The notes under the pieces were generated by a model, which was given only the letters and a program-made list of their open reading frames with translations, made no database searches and had not been told where the DNA came from. DNA of 64,000 nucleotides. Origin: Hwanghaeella grinnelliae. GTDB lineage: Bacteria; Pseudomonadota; Alphaproteobacteria; UBA8366; Aestuariispiraceae. How positions within the stretch are numbered: the first letter of the stretch is position 1; every line of letters begins with the position of its first letter. Where the stretch lies: NCBI RefSeq assembly GCF_004005845.1, contig NZ_SADE01000003.1, positions 682,001-746,000 on the forward strand, given 5' to 3'. A program made the position numbers and the translations under genes. Positions 42,222 to 52,379 of the stretch are shown in pieces.

Positions 42222-44717
42222 CTAATCCTGGTCTGGAAGGTCCTGCCCGCCTTCCGGCAATTCCGTTTGCTTGGCGTCGGATGTCTCCTCCGGTTTCGTG
42301 GCCGGCGGCGCCATATGGACAACCCGCTGAGGGAAGGGAATCTCGATCTCTGCCTCCTTAAACCGCTTGTCGATTTCATGACGCATATCGCTTGCGATAA
42401 GAACCTGCCACAAGACGTCGCCGGTATAAGCGCGCAGTTCGAAATCGAGCGAACTGTCCCCGAAGTTCTGGAAGACCACGAAGGGGGCCGGATAGCTCAA
42501 AACACGCTCATGTTGCTTGGCAACTTCCAGGAGGATTTCCTCGACCTTGCGCGTGTCGGTGCCATAGGCGACCCCGATCGGCAGATCGATACGCCCGTAG
42601 CGGTCTTTATGCGTCCAATTCGTGACAGAATTGGAAATCAAATCCGCGTTTGGAATGATGACCGAGGCGCGGCGGAAAGTTTCGATTTCCGTGGAACGCA
42701 CGTTGATCTGCTTTACCATCCCTTCGGTCGACCCTACGACCACCCAGTCACCGACCTTGATCGGCCGTTCGATCAACAAGATCAGGCCGGAGACGAAGTT
42801 GTTCACCACGTTCTGCAAGCCGAAACCGATACCGACCGACAATGCACCGGCGACGATCGCGATACCGGACAGATCAACGCCCATAACCAGGACGGCAATC
42901 GCGGCGGCCGCGACGAACCCAACATATCCGATACCTTTGGATATTGAATGCTGCAGGCCTGGATCGATCCGTGTTTGCGACAAGACCCGCGTCGACAAGG
43001 CGCTTCTGAACGCTCGGACAACGGCCAAAATGATGAAAAAGACGAGGATCCCGAGCAGTATATCGGCTGGCGACAGGCGCACGCCGCCCACTTCGAAGCC
43101 TTGGAAAGCAACGGAAATCCACAGCCACAATGTTTCGGACGGTAGCCCCCATGCCGGTAAAACAGCGGCTGCGAGGCCGGGCAACAACAGGATATCCAAC
43201 AGGATTCGCAGCGATATCTTGATCTTGCTGCGCAGCCCATAATCCCACCCGACCGTTTCTCGCATCAGATGGCTGCCTAGGAAAAGACCGATGAGTTCCC
43301 TCAACAAGCCGCGCAAAATATACATCACGCCGACCAGGAAGCCCGTAGAAACCAAATTGCCGATCAAATAGTTCGACAAACCGCCATAACCGGCGAAAGG
43401 CGCAAAAATCGCAACCACAGTCAGCAGCACGAGGACGATGCGTAATCCTTTCCAAAATCCGTTGCGCCCGACTGCCGCGGGTGTGGGCTTGGCCTCCGTG
43501 TCCGTGTCGGCGTTCGCTTCCTCTTTGGGTTCTTCAAACTGCCAACGGTTGGGCCGCAAGAAAAACAGGATCAACAGGCCCAGCGGAACGGCAACCAGCA
43601 CATTGAAGACGGAAACCACGGCCGGCGTTACCAGGTCAGGTGAAACGGCAAAGGCCGCACCGATGCAGAAGTCCGACGCGGCGAACACCGCTGCCAGGAC
43701 ACGGATTTGCCGGACGAGCGCGGCAGACGATGCAGCGGTCAGTCGCGTCAATCGCCAATTTGGATTATCCGGGGACAAAGCAGCGCGCGGGATTTGCACC
43801 CCGAGTAGGTAACCGATCAGAGCCTTGCAGAGATTTGCGATCACCTCGGCAAAGGGGCCGGTGATGAGCGCGTCGGACGAAACCGCCCGAAAATAGATAA
43901 CGCCCAGAATCGCCGCCGGTACGATTCCCCGGCTTACCCCTTCCGCAACGGCCGCCAAAAGCCGCCGCGAATAACTCGGATCCTCGATCTCAGGCCTTAC
44001 ACCGAAGCGCGTTAACAGAACGCGTCGAACCGTCCAAGCGATCAGGATCGTCAGAAACAAAACCCCGATGAATGTCAGAACCGTCTGAATGTTCTTCCGG
44101 TTTTCCGGAAGCGCGCTCCACCATGCCGGCCCGGTTGCCAATACTGCATGGGCCGCGGCGAAAATATTCTCGAACCCCTCGGACAGCACTTCCGTATCGA
44201 AAGGAAGGGGATATGTCTTGAAAATTTTCTGGACGAAACGTTCGCGGTCCAAGGTCGTCAGTTCAAGCTGTACGGTATCCACCCGGGCAAGCGTCACGTC
44301 GGCCAAGGATTGGCGGGCACGGTGAACGGAAATCTGTTCGTTCAACCGTTTGCGTTCATCCGCGATTTCCTCCGACTCCGGCGGCTCGCCCTCTTCCGGT
44401 TTCGGACCCAAGGCGTCCAGACGAGGCTCAAGCCCCTTCAACGCTTCAGCGGCGTTTTGCGACACATCCAGCGCTCTTTCCCGAATCTTCGAAACCTCGT
44501 CGCGGAATTCCGAGGTTTTTTCCGGGCTGTGCGGGCCGCGTTCGATATAGTGCTCAACCGCATTTAAAGTGCGGTTCCAGTTGGCCGCCGCCAAACCGGA
44601 TGTACTTCCATCCAACGTATTTTGCGCGGTTGCTTCGACCGGCAGCAGAGATACCGCACCAATCGGCAGCAAGACCGCAAAGACGCGCAGGATGAGTAGC
44701 AGGCCAGCCCAGTTCAT
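42222..44717 (-). CDS. Large MscS-family mechanosensitive channel with DUF3772 N-terminal domain
   Basis: An 831-residue inner-membrane protein. A signal peptide (about 1-30) precedes a periplasmic helical region with heptad-like charged stretches (about 45-190, DUF3772 type), followed by about ten hydrophobic helices. The MscS pore and beta domain (about 615-780) are marked by GVDLSGIAIVAGALSVGIGF, GLQNVVNNFVSGLILLIERP and VGDWVVVGSTEGMVKQINVR. The acidic, Pro-rich tail is soluble. It should release solutes upon hypo-osmotic shock, matching a cell that handles betaine and ectoine. Confidence 0.9.
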   Translation of the reverse strand: MNWAGLLLILRVFAVLLPIGAVSLLPVEATAQNTLDGSTSGLAAANWNRTLNAVEHYIERGPHSPEKTSEFRDEVSKIRERALDVSQNAAEALKGLEPRLDALGPKPEEGEPPESEEIADERKRLNEQISVHRARQSLADVTLARVDTVQLELTTLDRERFVQKIFKTYPLPFDTEVLSEGFENIFAAAHAVLATGPAWWSALPENRKNIQTVLTFIGVLFLTILIAWTVRRVLLTRFGVRPEIEDPSYSRRLLAAVAEGVSRGIVPAAILGVIYFRAVSSDALITGPFAEVIANLCKALIGYLLGVQIPRAALSPDNPNWRLTRLTAASSAALVRQIRVLAAVFAASDFCIGAAFAVSPDLVTPAVVSVFNVLVAVPLGLLILFFLRPNRWQFEEPKEEANADTDTEAKPTPAAVGRNGFWKGLRIVLVLLTVVAIFAPFAGYGGLSNYLIGNLVSTGFLVGVMYILRGLLRELIGLFLGSHLMRETVGWDYGLRSKIKISLRILLDILLLPGLAAAVLPAWGLPSETLWLWISVAFQGFEVGGVRLSPADILLGILVFFIILAVVRAFRSALSTRVLSQTRIDPGLQHSISKGIGYVGFVAAAAIAVLVMGVDLSGIAIVAGALSVGIGFGLQNVVNNFVSGLILLIERPIKVGDWVVVGSTEGMVKQINVRSTEIETFRRASVIIPNADLISNSVTNWTHKDRYGRIDLPIGVAYGTDTRKVEEILLEVAKQHERVLSYPAPFVVFQNFGDSSLDFELRAYTGDVLWQVLIASDMRHEIDKRFKEAEIEIPFPQRVVHMAPPATKPEETSDAKQTELPEGGQDLPDQD

Positions 44718-45033
44718 AGCGTTGAACCCTAAAAAATTTTACTCAGCAGAAAACGTTTCTCAGACCGCAATAATGCTGGTCCGCAGAGAGAACACTACAC
44801 AAGACCGCCCCGGCCTGAAACGGCGATTTCGAGATCGAATACGAAAAACAACCTGTCCGATATTTGAAGGCATGCACAGAACACCCATACAATACTTCAA
44901 ACAACGAATGATTATTTATACGTTTGTTTATGTTCTATTAATTATTGTGCATTATTATTTCGTGCTGGCTAGGCAACCACCTTGCCGCCAATGAGATATA
45001 GCGAAGGCCGACTTGGATAAGGAAGCCAGAAAC
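44718..45033. other. AT-rich divergent promoter region
   Basis: This 316-base space separates the divergent MscS and GGDEF-EAL genes. The half next to the GGDEF-EAL gene (about 44880-44980) is markedly AT-rich compared with all surrounding sequence, with runs such as ATTATTTATACG and TTAATTATTGTGC, as expected for promoters or nucleoid-protein binding. No convincing gene or hairpin was found. Confidence 0.5.
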
Positions 45034-47229
45034 GTGCCGAGTGAAACCGCCCTGCGGGATGGTCCCGATTTGAATTTGTCGGGAGAAGAAGGGGAAAAAC
45101 GTTGGGGCGGCGAGGATCGCCGCACACGCCCCCGTCTGCGCACGCTCGTGCTCATCAGCCTTCTCGGCACATATTTTTGCAGCCTGCTCCTGATCTATAT
45201 TGAGTTTACAGTTATTCAGGCTGGGGAATACGCGACCATTCTTTTGCCAATGGGCCTCGTTGCTGTCGGGTTGGGCGCGGTCTTCTGCCTGGGGTACATC
45301 TATATAAGCCGCCGTTTCATCAGCCCGCTTGAAGAAATGGTCGTACGCCTGCGATCCGCACCACCGGACGTGATCGCGCCTAATCTGGGGCTCGACGAAG
45401 ATTGCGCGGGTGAAATTGGTGCCGTCGGTCAATTCATCAATGCCCGCTCGCGCGCGGTCCGCCAGGCGCAAACCGCCCTGGAAAATGAGATCGCGGAACG
45501 TCGGCGAGCGGAAGTTCAACTCAGGACGTCCCGGGAACAACTTCGGGCCATCTCGGACACTGCGCCCGACGCTATCGCCTGCATGGATTCCGATGGGACG
45601 GTCATTACTTGGAACCCCGCCGCCGAGGATGTCTTCGGGTGTCGTCAGGATGAGATTTACGGGAAACCATTGGCGGATTTGTTCAAAGACGACGCTTTGT
45701 CGACAGAGCTATATCGAGCCAACCAATTCCTGAACGGCAAGCTAAGTCGATACCATGGTGAATTGCAGACCGTAACAGCAAAGCGCCATGAAGGCGGCGA
45801 TTTCACCGCTTCGGTTTCCCTTACAGGATGGGCATCGCCGGACGGACGGTTCGTCATCGCTTTCATCCGCGATGTTTCGGAAAAGCGGATAACGGAAGAG
45901 CGGATCCGTTTCCTTGCCCATCATGACCCCCTGACGGAATTGCCGAACCGAACACTTTTCAACGACCGACTCTCACAAGCGATGGCCATGGCCCGCCGTG
46001 ACGGTGGCAGAGTCGCTCTGATGCTGCTTGATCTGGACAACTTCAAGGACATCAACGATACGCTTGGCCATGGCGTCGGCGACCGTTTGTTGCAGACCGT
46101 TGCCGACCGACTGAATGTTCACAAGCGGGATACGGATACGGTCGCCCGGCTGGGCGGTGATGAATTCGCCATCGTCCTGCCGCAGTTCCGGTCTGCTAGC
46201 GACACCCTCTCTTACGCAAAACGCATCATTGAGATCGTGGGAGAGCCGATGACGATCCAGGGTCAGGAAGTCCAGGTCGGCACCAGCATCGGTGTCGCGC
46301 TTTACCCTGACGATGGCCACGACATCGAACACATGGTTTCCCATGCGGACATGGCGATGTATCAGGCCAAGGCCGATGGCCGGAATACCTTCCGCCTGTT
46401 TGCCGAACAGATGAACGCGGAAGTCAAAGACCGCAAAGAGATGCTGGCCGACATGCGAGAGGCTCTGGACAATAACGGGTTCCAACTCGCCTTCCAGCCG
46501 CAGGTTCAATTGGCTGACCAGAGCATTGTCGGGTCCGAGGCATTGCTGCGGTGGCACCATAACGATCGGGGCCAGGTTTCTCCCAGCCGTTTTATTCCGG
46601 TTGCCGAACAGGGCGGATTGATCGTCGATTTAGGCGAATGGGTCGTCGGCGCGGCTTGCGACCAGATCGGCCTTTTCGACAAAATGGGCCTCCCGCCAAT
46701 CCGGATCGCGGTCAACATTTCCTCCGTCCAATTCCGCCGCGGAAATTTAGTCGAATGCACGAAAAGCATCTTAGACCGAACCGGTGTCAGCCCCGACCGT
46801 CTTGAATTCGAAATCACGGAAAGCGTCGTGATGACCGATGTCGACAAAGCAATCAAAACGATGCAGGAGTTGGACACAATCGGCGTTCGGCTTTCGATGG
46901 ACGACTTCGGGACCGGCTATTCGTCGCTTAGCTATCTGCGACAATTCCCGATCCAGAAGATCAAGATCGACAAGAGCTTCGTTCAGAATATCGAGATCGA
47001 AGAAAACAGTATGGAAATCGTCAACGCGATCATCGGGCTAAGCCGGTCGATGAACATCACCGTGGTGGCCGAAGGTGTCGAAACCGAAGGCCAGTTGGCG
47101 AAACTGAAGGAAGCCGGTTGCGAAGTGGTTCAAGGTTTCTATTTCGGCCGGCCGATGGCTGCGCAGGATTTCGAAAGCTGGATGGGCGACTGGCACAAAG
47201 AGCCGGCATTGGTGGCCACAAGAGCCTGA
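45034..47229 (+). CDS. PAS-GGDEF-EAL cyclic-di-GMP signalling protein
   Basis: A 731-residue membrane-bound protein from the GTG at 45034, supported by AAGGAAG 8 bases upstream; a TTG at 45013 is less likely. Two transmembrane helices (about 40-62 and 70-95) precede a HAMP-like region, a PAS domain (about 165-285), a GGDEF domain (motif codons 46153-46167) and an EAL domain (SEALLRW). The RxxD product-inhibition site lies five residues before GGDEF. EAL catalytic motifs DDFGTGYSS, IKIDKSFV and AEGVET are intact, so both synthesis and degradation of c-di-GMP are possible. Confidence 0.92.
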   Translation: MPSETALRDGPDLNLSGEEGEKRWGGEDRRTRPRLRTLVLISLLGTYFCSLLLIYIEFTVIQAGEYATILLPMGLVAVGLGAVFCLGYIYISRRFISPLEEMVVRLRSAPPDVIAPNLGLDEDCAGEIGAVGQFINARSRAVRQAQTALENEIAERRRAEVQLRTSREQLRAISDTAPDAIACMDSDGTVITWNPAAEDVFGCRQDEIYGKPLADLFKDDALSTELYRANQFLNGKLSRYHGELQTVTAKRHEGGDFTASVSLTGWASPDGRFVIAFIRDVSEKRITEERIRFLAHHDPLTELPNRTLFNDRLSQAMAMARRDGGRVALMLLDLDNFKDINDTLGHGVGDRLLQTVADRLNVHKRDTDTVARLGGDEFAIVLPQFRSASDTLSYAKRIIEIVGEPMTIQGQEVQVGTSIGVALYPDDGHDIEHMVSHADMAMYQAKADGRNTFRLFAEQMNAEVKDRKEMLADMREALDNNGFQLAFQPQVQLADQSIVGSEALLRWHHNDRGQVSPSRFIPVAEQGGLIVDLGEWVVGAACDQIGLFDKMGLPPIRIAVNISSVQFRRGNLVECTKSILDRTGVSPDRLEFEITESVVMTDVDKAIKTMQELDTIGVRLSMDDFGTGYSSLSYLRQFPIQKIKIDKSFVQNIEIEENSMEIVNAIIGLSRSMNITVVAEGVETEGQLAKLKEAGCEVVQGFYFGRPMAAQDFESWMGDWHKEPALVATRA

Positions 47230-47270
47230 CGGGTTGGCACCTGGCGGATTAGTCTGATGCGCAAAAGCGA

Positions 47271-47298
47271 GCGGGCGTGCCTTGATGGACACGCCCGC
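47271..47298 (-). terminator. Stem-loop between convergent GGDEF-EAL and BMP genes
   Basis: GCGGGCGTG (47271-47279) and CACGCCCGC (47290-47298) form a perfect 9-base stem with a 10-base loop. On the minus strand it lies 26 bases after the BMP stop and is followed by TCGCTTTTGC, a short T-rich stretch, so it probably ends the BMP transcript and may also serve the opposing gene. Confidence 0.65.
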
Positions 47299-47323
47299 CC
47301 CAAACTGCAATTCCGAAAGGGAT

Positions 47324-48439
47324 TTATTTCGGCAAGCTGCCTTCGACACCTTCGACATAGTAGTTCATGCCAAGCAATACGCCGTCATCCAGCACCGTGC
47401 CTTCTTCGGCTACGACTTCGCCAGCCTGATTGACGACCGGCCCCTGGAAGGGATGCAACGCACCGCTCTTGATCATGTCGAGCGTTTCTTGCGCCTTCGC
47501 GGCGACGTCATCCGGCATATTGGTGAAGGGCGCCATTGCAACCATGCCTTCCTTCAAGCCGGCCCAAGTGTCCATGCTTTCCCAGGTTCCGTCCAAAACG
47601 GCCTTCGCCTGCTGAATATAGTAAGGACCCCAGTCATCGACGATCGCGGTCAGCTGCGCCTTTGGCGCGAACTTGATCATGTCGGACGCCTGACCGAAGC
47701 CGAGCACGCCACGGTTTTCCGCCGTCTGAAGCGGGGCAGGACTGTCGGTATGCTGGGAGATTATGTCCGCGCCTTGGTCGATCAGCGCCTTGGCGGCATC
47801 GCCTTCCTTGCCGGGATCGTACCAAGAGTTCACCCACACGACCTTCACGGTCGCGTCCGGGTTCACGGACCGCATACCGCGAATGAACGAGTTGATGCCC
47901 CGAACGACTTCTGGGATTGGGAAGGACGCGACATAGCCCGCGACATTCGTCTTGGTCATCATGCCGGCGATCACACCCTGCACATAGCGGCCTTCATAAA
48001 AACGGCCCGAATAGGTGCTTAGGTTATCCACACGCTTATAGCCTGTGGCGTGTTCGAACTTAACGTTCGGGAATTTCTTGGCGACCTTCAGCGTCGGGTT
48101 CATATAACCGAAGGACGTCGTAAAGATCAGGTTATGACCGCTGCTCGCCAATTGGGTGATGACGCGCTCGGCATCGGCCCCTTCGGACACGCTTTCGACA
48201 TAGCTGGTCGCGACCTTGTCACCCAGCGCCTTTTCAATGGAAAGGCGACCTTCGTTGTGGCGGTAGCTCCATCCGTGATCGCCGATCGGACCGACATAAA
48301 TGAAACCGACTTTCAAATCTTGTGCTTGGGCGGTGCTCGCTCCATCAACGCCAAAGGGGGCGCCGAAAACGGCGGCGACGGCAGCCGCGCCGGCGATCAG
48401 TCCGGTCGCGAAGCGACGGCTTATCGGGAATTGTCTCAT
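47324..48439 (-). CDS. BMP-family (PnrA-like) ABC transporter substrate-binding protein
   Basis: A 371-residue periplasmic protein from the ATG at 48439, supported by GAGGAGAG; the frame extends 81 codons upstream without a plausible start. A signal peptide ends near ASTAQAQD (about residue 40). The BMP domain begins VGFIYVGPIGDHGWSYRHNEG and includes GHNLIFTTSFGYMNP and GADIISQHTDSPAP. BMP proteins bind purine nucleosides or related ligands. It is the last gene of the ATPase-permease-permease-BMP set, 199 bases after the permease. No lipobox is present. Confidence 0.9.
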   Translation of the reverse strand: MRQFPISRRFATGLIAGAAAVAAVFGAPFGVDGASTAQAQDLKVGFIYVGPIGDHGWSYRHNEGRLSIEKALGDKVATSYVESVSEGADAERVITQLASSGHNLIFTTSFGYMNPTLKVAKKFPNVKFEHATGYKRVDNLSTYSGRFYEGRYVQGVIAGMMTKTNVAGYVASFPIPEVVRGINSFIRGMRSVNPDATVKVVWVNSWYDPGKEGDAAKALIDQGADIISQHTDSPAPLQTAENRGVLGFGQASDMIKFAPKAQLTAIVDDWGPYYIQQAKAVLDGTWESMDTWAGLKEGMVAMAPFTNMPDDVAAKAQETLDMIKSGALHPFQGPVVNQAGEVVAEEGTVLDDGVLLGMNYYVEGVEGSLPK

Positions 48440-48638
48440 GCGTGAACTCTCCTCGACTATTCTATTTCGAATTTTCTTATTAAGGGATTCTCTTTGTCCC
48501 GAAACATCTCTGTTCCGAAAGCAAACCGATATAAAGCCGCCCGCGCGCCACCCTGCCGCGTTGTTGGCGTCACGCCCCATTCCGTTTCCATACGACACAG
48601 GGAGCATGCCAAAAGGGGGACCGGCCTGTCCTGACGGA

Positions 48639-49559
48639 TCATTGTGCCGGATGGAAAACCTTGCCAAGGCAGGCAGGCGCATTCAACCGAATCTTCGCGC
48701 GATCACCGGAAATGATGACAAGAACAAGGATTGTCGCCAGATAGGGCAGCATCGACATGATCTGCGAGGGCACACCCCAGCCGGCACTTTGGGCATGAAG
48801 CTGTAGAATCGTGATCCCGCCGAACAGATAGGCGCCGGCCAGCAAACGCCCCGGTCGCCACGTGGAGAAAACCACCAGCGCCAATGCGATCCAGCCCCGA
48901 CCGGCGGTCATGTTCTCGGCCCAAAGCGGGGTATAGGCGAGAGACAGATATGCCCCGGCCAAGCCCGCCATCGCCCCGCCGAAAAGAACGGCTAGATACC
49001 GGATACGGATTACCGAATAACCAATCGCATGGGCTGCTTCGTGACTGTCCCCGACTGCCCGCAGCACCAACCCCGCCCGGGTGCGCTTCATGAACCAGTA
49101 GACCGCCAGAACCGACAGCAGCGACAGGTAGACCAGCGCATCCTGCCCGAACAAGATTGGCCCCAGCAAAGGAATGTCGCTCAAGAGCGGAATGTGCAGC
49201 TTGGCCAGCGGCGCAACGGCGATTCCCACATAGCCCTTGCCGATCAAGGCACTCAATCCGATCCCGAAGATCGTCAATGCCAGACCCGTTGCCACCTGAT
49301 TGGCGAGCATCGTGAGGGTGAGAAATCCGAAGATCAAGGCCATGGCCGCCCCCGCCACGGCACCGGCCGCGATCCCCGCGGCGGCATTCCCGGTGGAGAC
49401 GGAAACTGCGAAGGCACAGACAGCACCGACGATCATCATGCCCTCGACACCGAGGTTGAGGACTCCGGATTTCTCGGTAATCAATTCGCCCAGCGCCGCC
49501 AGCAGCAATGGCGTGGCGGCGGTCATCACGGAGAGCAGTAGAAGGGTCAGGGCATCCAT
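48639..49559 (-). CDS. BMP-type ABC transporter permease, YufQ/NupC-like
   Basis: A 306-residue inner-membrane permease of the branched-chain amino-acid/nucleoside group, with about eight to ten hydrophobic helices and the motif ITEKSGVLNLGVEGMMIVGA (28-47) typical of the second permease of nucleoside-type importers. It follows the other permease by 10 bases. It should pair with that protein to form the translocation path energised by the double ATPase at 50637-52196. Confidence 0.88.
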   Translation of the reverse strand: MDALTLLLLSVMTAATPLLLAALGELITEKSGVLNLGVEGMMIVGAVCAFAVSVSTGNAAAGIAAGAVAGAAMALIFGFLTLTMLANQVATGLALTIFGIGLSALIGKGYVGIAVAPLAKLHIPLLSDIPLLGPILFGQDALVYLSLLSVLAVYWFMKRTRAGLVLRAVGDSHEAAHAIGYSVIRIRYLAVLFGGAMAGLAGAYLSLAYTPLWAENMTAGRGWIALALVVFSTWRPGRLLAGAYLFGGITILQLHAQSAGWGVPSQIMSMLPYLATILVLVIISGDRAKIRLNAPACLGKVFHPAQ

Positions 49560-49569
49560 CCGTCTCGCC

Positions 49570-50640
49570 TCACCCGATTGCCAGGCGGCGCCCGAAGCGC
49601 AGCCGATAATTGATCAACACGTCGCAGGCGAGCAGATAGAACAGCAACACGCCCTGAAACAGACCAGTCACGGCCGCCGGAAGGCCAATCTCGATCTGGG
49701 CCGTTTCACCGCCGATATAGGTGAGCGCCATGGTCAGCCCGCCGATCACCACGCCCACCGGATGCAGCCGCCCCAGAAACGCCACGATGATGGCCGTGAA
49801 ACCGTAGCCGGGCGAAATCGTCGGTATCAATTGCCCGACCGTGCCCGACACTTCCAGGGCGCCCGCCAACCCGGCTAAACCGCCGCTAAGCAGCAAGCTG
49901 AACCAAACGAGTTTCGGCTCGCGATATCCCGCGAACCGGGCGGCGCGCGGCGCATCGCCCAAAATCTTTAACTGAAAACCCAACATCGACCGCGACAACA
50001 TCAGCCAGATCGCACCAGCCGCCAACACGGCGAGCACTGCGCCCCAATGTAGCCGCGTACCGGAAATCAGCGTCGGCATCGTCGCGGAGTCATGAAACAG
50101 CCGCGATTCCGGAAAATTGAACCCGTCGGGGTCGCGCAGCGGCCCATGCACCAGATAGCTCAACAGCAGCAGAGCCACATAAGTCAGCATCAGGCTGACA
50201 AGAATTTCATTCGCGTTGAACTTCACGCGCAAAAAAGCGGGAATCGCGGCCCAAGCCATGCCGCCCAACACACCTGCGATCATCATTGCGGGCAGCAGCA
50301 ACGGTGTTTCGACCTCATAAAAGGCAAGTGCCAGCGCCCCGCCGGCGATAGCGCCAAGGGTCAGTTGCCCTTCCGCCCCAATGTTCCAAACATTCGCACG
50401 GAAACCGACGGAGAGGCCTAGACCGATCAGAATCAGCGGTGTCGCCTTCACGCCCAGTTCGGATGCCCCGTAAAGGGTCGTGAAAGGCTGGATGAAATAG
50501 GCGTAGAGCGACGGCCCGGCCGGCTTGCCCATCAATTCGAATAGCAACGCACCGGTGCCGACTGTGAGAACCATCGCCAGAACCGGCGAAAGATAGGAAA
50601 ACAGACGGGACGGTTCGCCTTTCGATTCCAAACGGATCAT
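49570..50640 (-). CDS. BMP-type ABC transporter permease, YufP/NupB-like
   Basis: A 356-residue inner-membrane permease with about ten hydrophobic helices and the motif GLGLSVGFRANVWNIGAEGQ (about 73-92), the hallmark of the first permease of nucleoside/autoinducer-type importers. It overlaps the ATPase stop by 4 bases and precedes the second permease by 10 bases, so stoichiometric synthesis is likely. A charged N-terminal leader ([12 protein letters not shown]) precedes the first helix. Confidence 0.88.
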   Translation of the reverse strand: MIRLESKGEPSRLFSYLSPVLAMVLTVGTGALLFELMGKPAGPSLYAYFIQPFTTLYGASELGVKATPLILIGLGLSVGFRANVWNIGAEGQLTLGAIAGGALALAFYEVETPLLLPAMMIAGVLGGMAWAAIPAFLRVKFNANEILVSLMLTYVALLLLSYLVHGPLRDPDGFNFPESRLFHDSATMPTLISGTRLHWGAVLAVLAAGAIWLMLSRSMLGFQLKILGDAPRAARFAGYREPKLVWFSLLLSGGLAGLAGALEVSGTVGQLIPTISPGYGFTAIIVAFLGRLHPVGVVIGGLTMALTYIGGETAQIEIGLPAAVTGLFQGVLLFYLLACDVLINYRLRFGRRLAIG

Positions 50641-52196
50641 ACGGTGGCCCCCGTTTTTTCGCCTTGGATGCCACCCATCAAGAGGCCGATTTCCTCGATC
50701 GTGACCTCCCCGATCGGTTTGGGGCGCGAGAGCTTGCCCTCCGACATCACGGCAATCCGGTCCGCGATCGCGAACAATTCGTCGAGGTCCTGCGAAATGA
50801 CGACGACCGCCGCCCCTTCCGCCGCCAACGCCAGGATCGCTTCCTGGATCGCCGCGGCGGATCCCGCATCCACGCCCCAGGTCGGCTGGTTGATAACAAG
50901 GACACCTGGGTTTTGCGCAATTTCACGGCCGACCGAGAACTTCTGCAAATTGCCGCCCGACAGGCTTTTCGCCGCCGCGCCTATACCGCTTGCCTTGACC
51001 GAGAAGCGCTGGATCACCTCACCGGCGAAACGGTCCCGGGCCCGGGACAGAATCCATCCACCACGTGTCAAACCCATGCGCCGGTCGGCGCTGAGCAAAC
51101 CGTTGTCGGCCAACGGCATGTCAGGTGCGGTTGCGTGGCCGTTCCGCTCTTCCGGGACGAAGCATGCACCGGCTTCCCTGCGTCGGCGGGGGCCAAGCCG
51201 GCCGACCGGCTGGCCATCAATCCGAACCGCTTCCGGATAAGTCAAAACCTCGCCGATCAGCGCGGTCATCAATTCCGGCTGACCATTCCCAGCGACGCCC
51301 GCAAGGCCAAGGACCTCGCCACCGCGGACGGAGAAACTGATATCCTTCAACGCCGTGCCAAAGGCCTTCTGAGCCGGGAGCGACAAGCCGCGCACTTCCA
51401 ACCGGTTGCTCTTTTCCAAAACCCTGCCCGCCGGCCGTTCCGGCTTCAGCGGCGTTTCACCAATCATCATATTGGCCAGGCTCTGCACCGATTGCTGCCG
51501 CGGGTCACAAGTCGCCACGACTTTGCCGCCACGCAGGATCGTGGCGGTTTCGCAAAGGTCGCGGATTTCCTGCAGCTTGTGACTGATATATAGGATCGCA
51601 CACCCTTCGGACGCCAACCGCCGCAACGTCTCGAACAACCGGCCGACTTCCTGCGGCGTCAGCACCGATGTCGGCTCGTCCATGATCAAAAGCTTCGGGT
51701 CCTGAAGCAGGCACCGGACGATTTCGATCCGCTGCCTTTCGCCAACCGACAGGTCGAGCACGGTCCGACGCGGGTCGAGCGGCAATCCATACTGCGCCGA
51801 GACTTCCGATATCCGGTCCGGCAATTCAGCGCGGTCGAAACCGCCCTCACCCTTCGACGGTAGCGCCAGTTCGATATTCTCCGCGACACTGAGTGCCTCG
51901 AACAGCGAGAAATGCTGAAACACCATGCCAATGCCGAGGTCCCTAGCCGCGGACGGCCCGGCGAGGTCTACCGGCTTTCCCTGCCACAGCAGGTCGCCCT
52001 GATCCGGACGCAGGACCCCGTAGATGATTTTGACCAGGGTCGATTTGCCGGCCCCGTTTTCACCCAGAAGGGCATGAATTTCCGAATGTTTGATAGAAAG
52101 GGACACGTCGTCGTTGGCGACGACGCCGGGAAACGCCTTCCTGATACCGCGCAATTCAAGCAACGGTGTCGACGGGTCGTTGTGATTGTCGTTCAC
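50637..52196 (-). CDS. BMP-type ABC transporter ATP-binding protein with two ATPase domains
   Basis: A 519-residue tandem ABC ATPase of the sugar/nucleoside type. The first domain has Walker [10 protein letters not shown] (about 43-51), a [14 protein letters not shown] signature and [13 protein letters not shown]. The second has a modified P-loop [13 protein letters not shown] (about 292-304), [16 protein letters not shown] and a degenerate Walker [13 protein letters not shown], which is normal for this family where only one site is fully active. The GTG start at 52196 is weakly supported. It is the first gene of the operon, divergent from bioB. Confidence 0.9.
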   Translation of the reverse strand: MNDNHNDPSTPLLELRGIRKAFPGVVANDDVSLSIKHSEIHALLGENGAGKSTLVKIIYGVLRPDQGDLLWQGKPVDLAGPSAARDLGIGMVFQHFSLFEALSVAENIELALPSKGEGGFDRAELPDRISEVSAQYGLPLDPRRTVLDLSVGERQRIEIVRCLLQDPKLLIMDEPTSVLTPQEVGRLFETLRRLASEGCAILYISHKLQEIRDLCETATILRGGKVVATCDPRQQSVQSLANMMIGETPLKPERPAGRVLEKSNRLEVRGLSLPAQKAFGTALKDISFSVRGGEVLGLAGVAGNGQPELMTALIGEVLTYPEAVRIDGQPVGRLGPRRRREAGACFVPEERNGHATAPDMPLADNGLLSADRRMGLTRGGWILSRARDRFAGEVIQRFSVKASGIGAAAKSLSGGNLQKFSVGREIAQNPGVLVINQPTWGVDAGSAAAIQEAILALAAEGAAVVVISQDLDELFAIADRIAVMSEGKLSRPKPIGEVTIEEIGLLMGGIQGEKTGATV

Positions 52197-52379
52197 GGCA
52201 GGCTCGACCGATTGATCCCCATACCATCGTTATTGGCGCATGCGGCCCAATCCGGCAAGCCCTGCCCTGAAGCCTGTCCGTCAGTTTTTTGTGCAAAGCA
52301 GCAAAATTTCCTAGCAGCATTCGGTAGAACGACATACATCCTTTGCACTCTTCAACCAGTCCGAAGGTGGTCGCAGACA

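Noticed and set aside
44569-44994. 141-codon + strand frame before the GGDEF-EAL gene
   Set aside because: Its first part is antisense to the MscS gene and the rest crosses the AT-rich promoter region; no ribosome site or domain.
52197-52379. Possible BioR box upstream of bioB
   Set aside because: The TTATCTATAA-type sequence known for alphaproteobacterial BioR sites is not present; the region has no clear palindrome.
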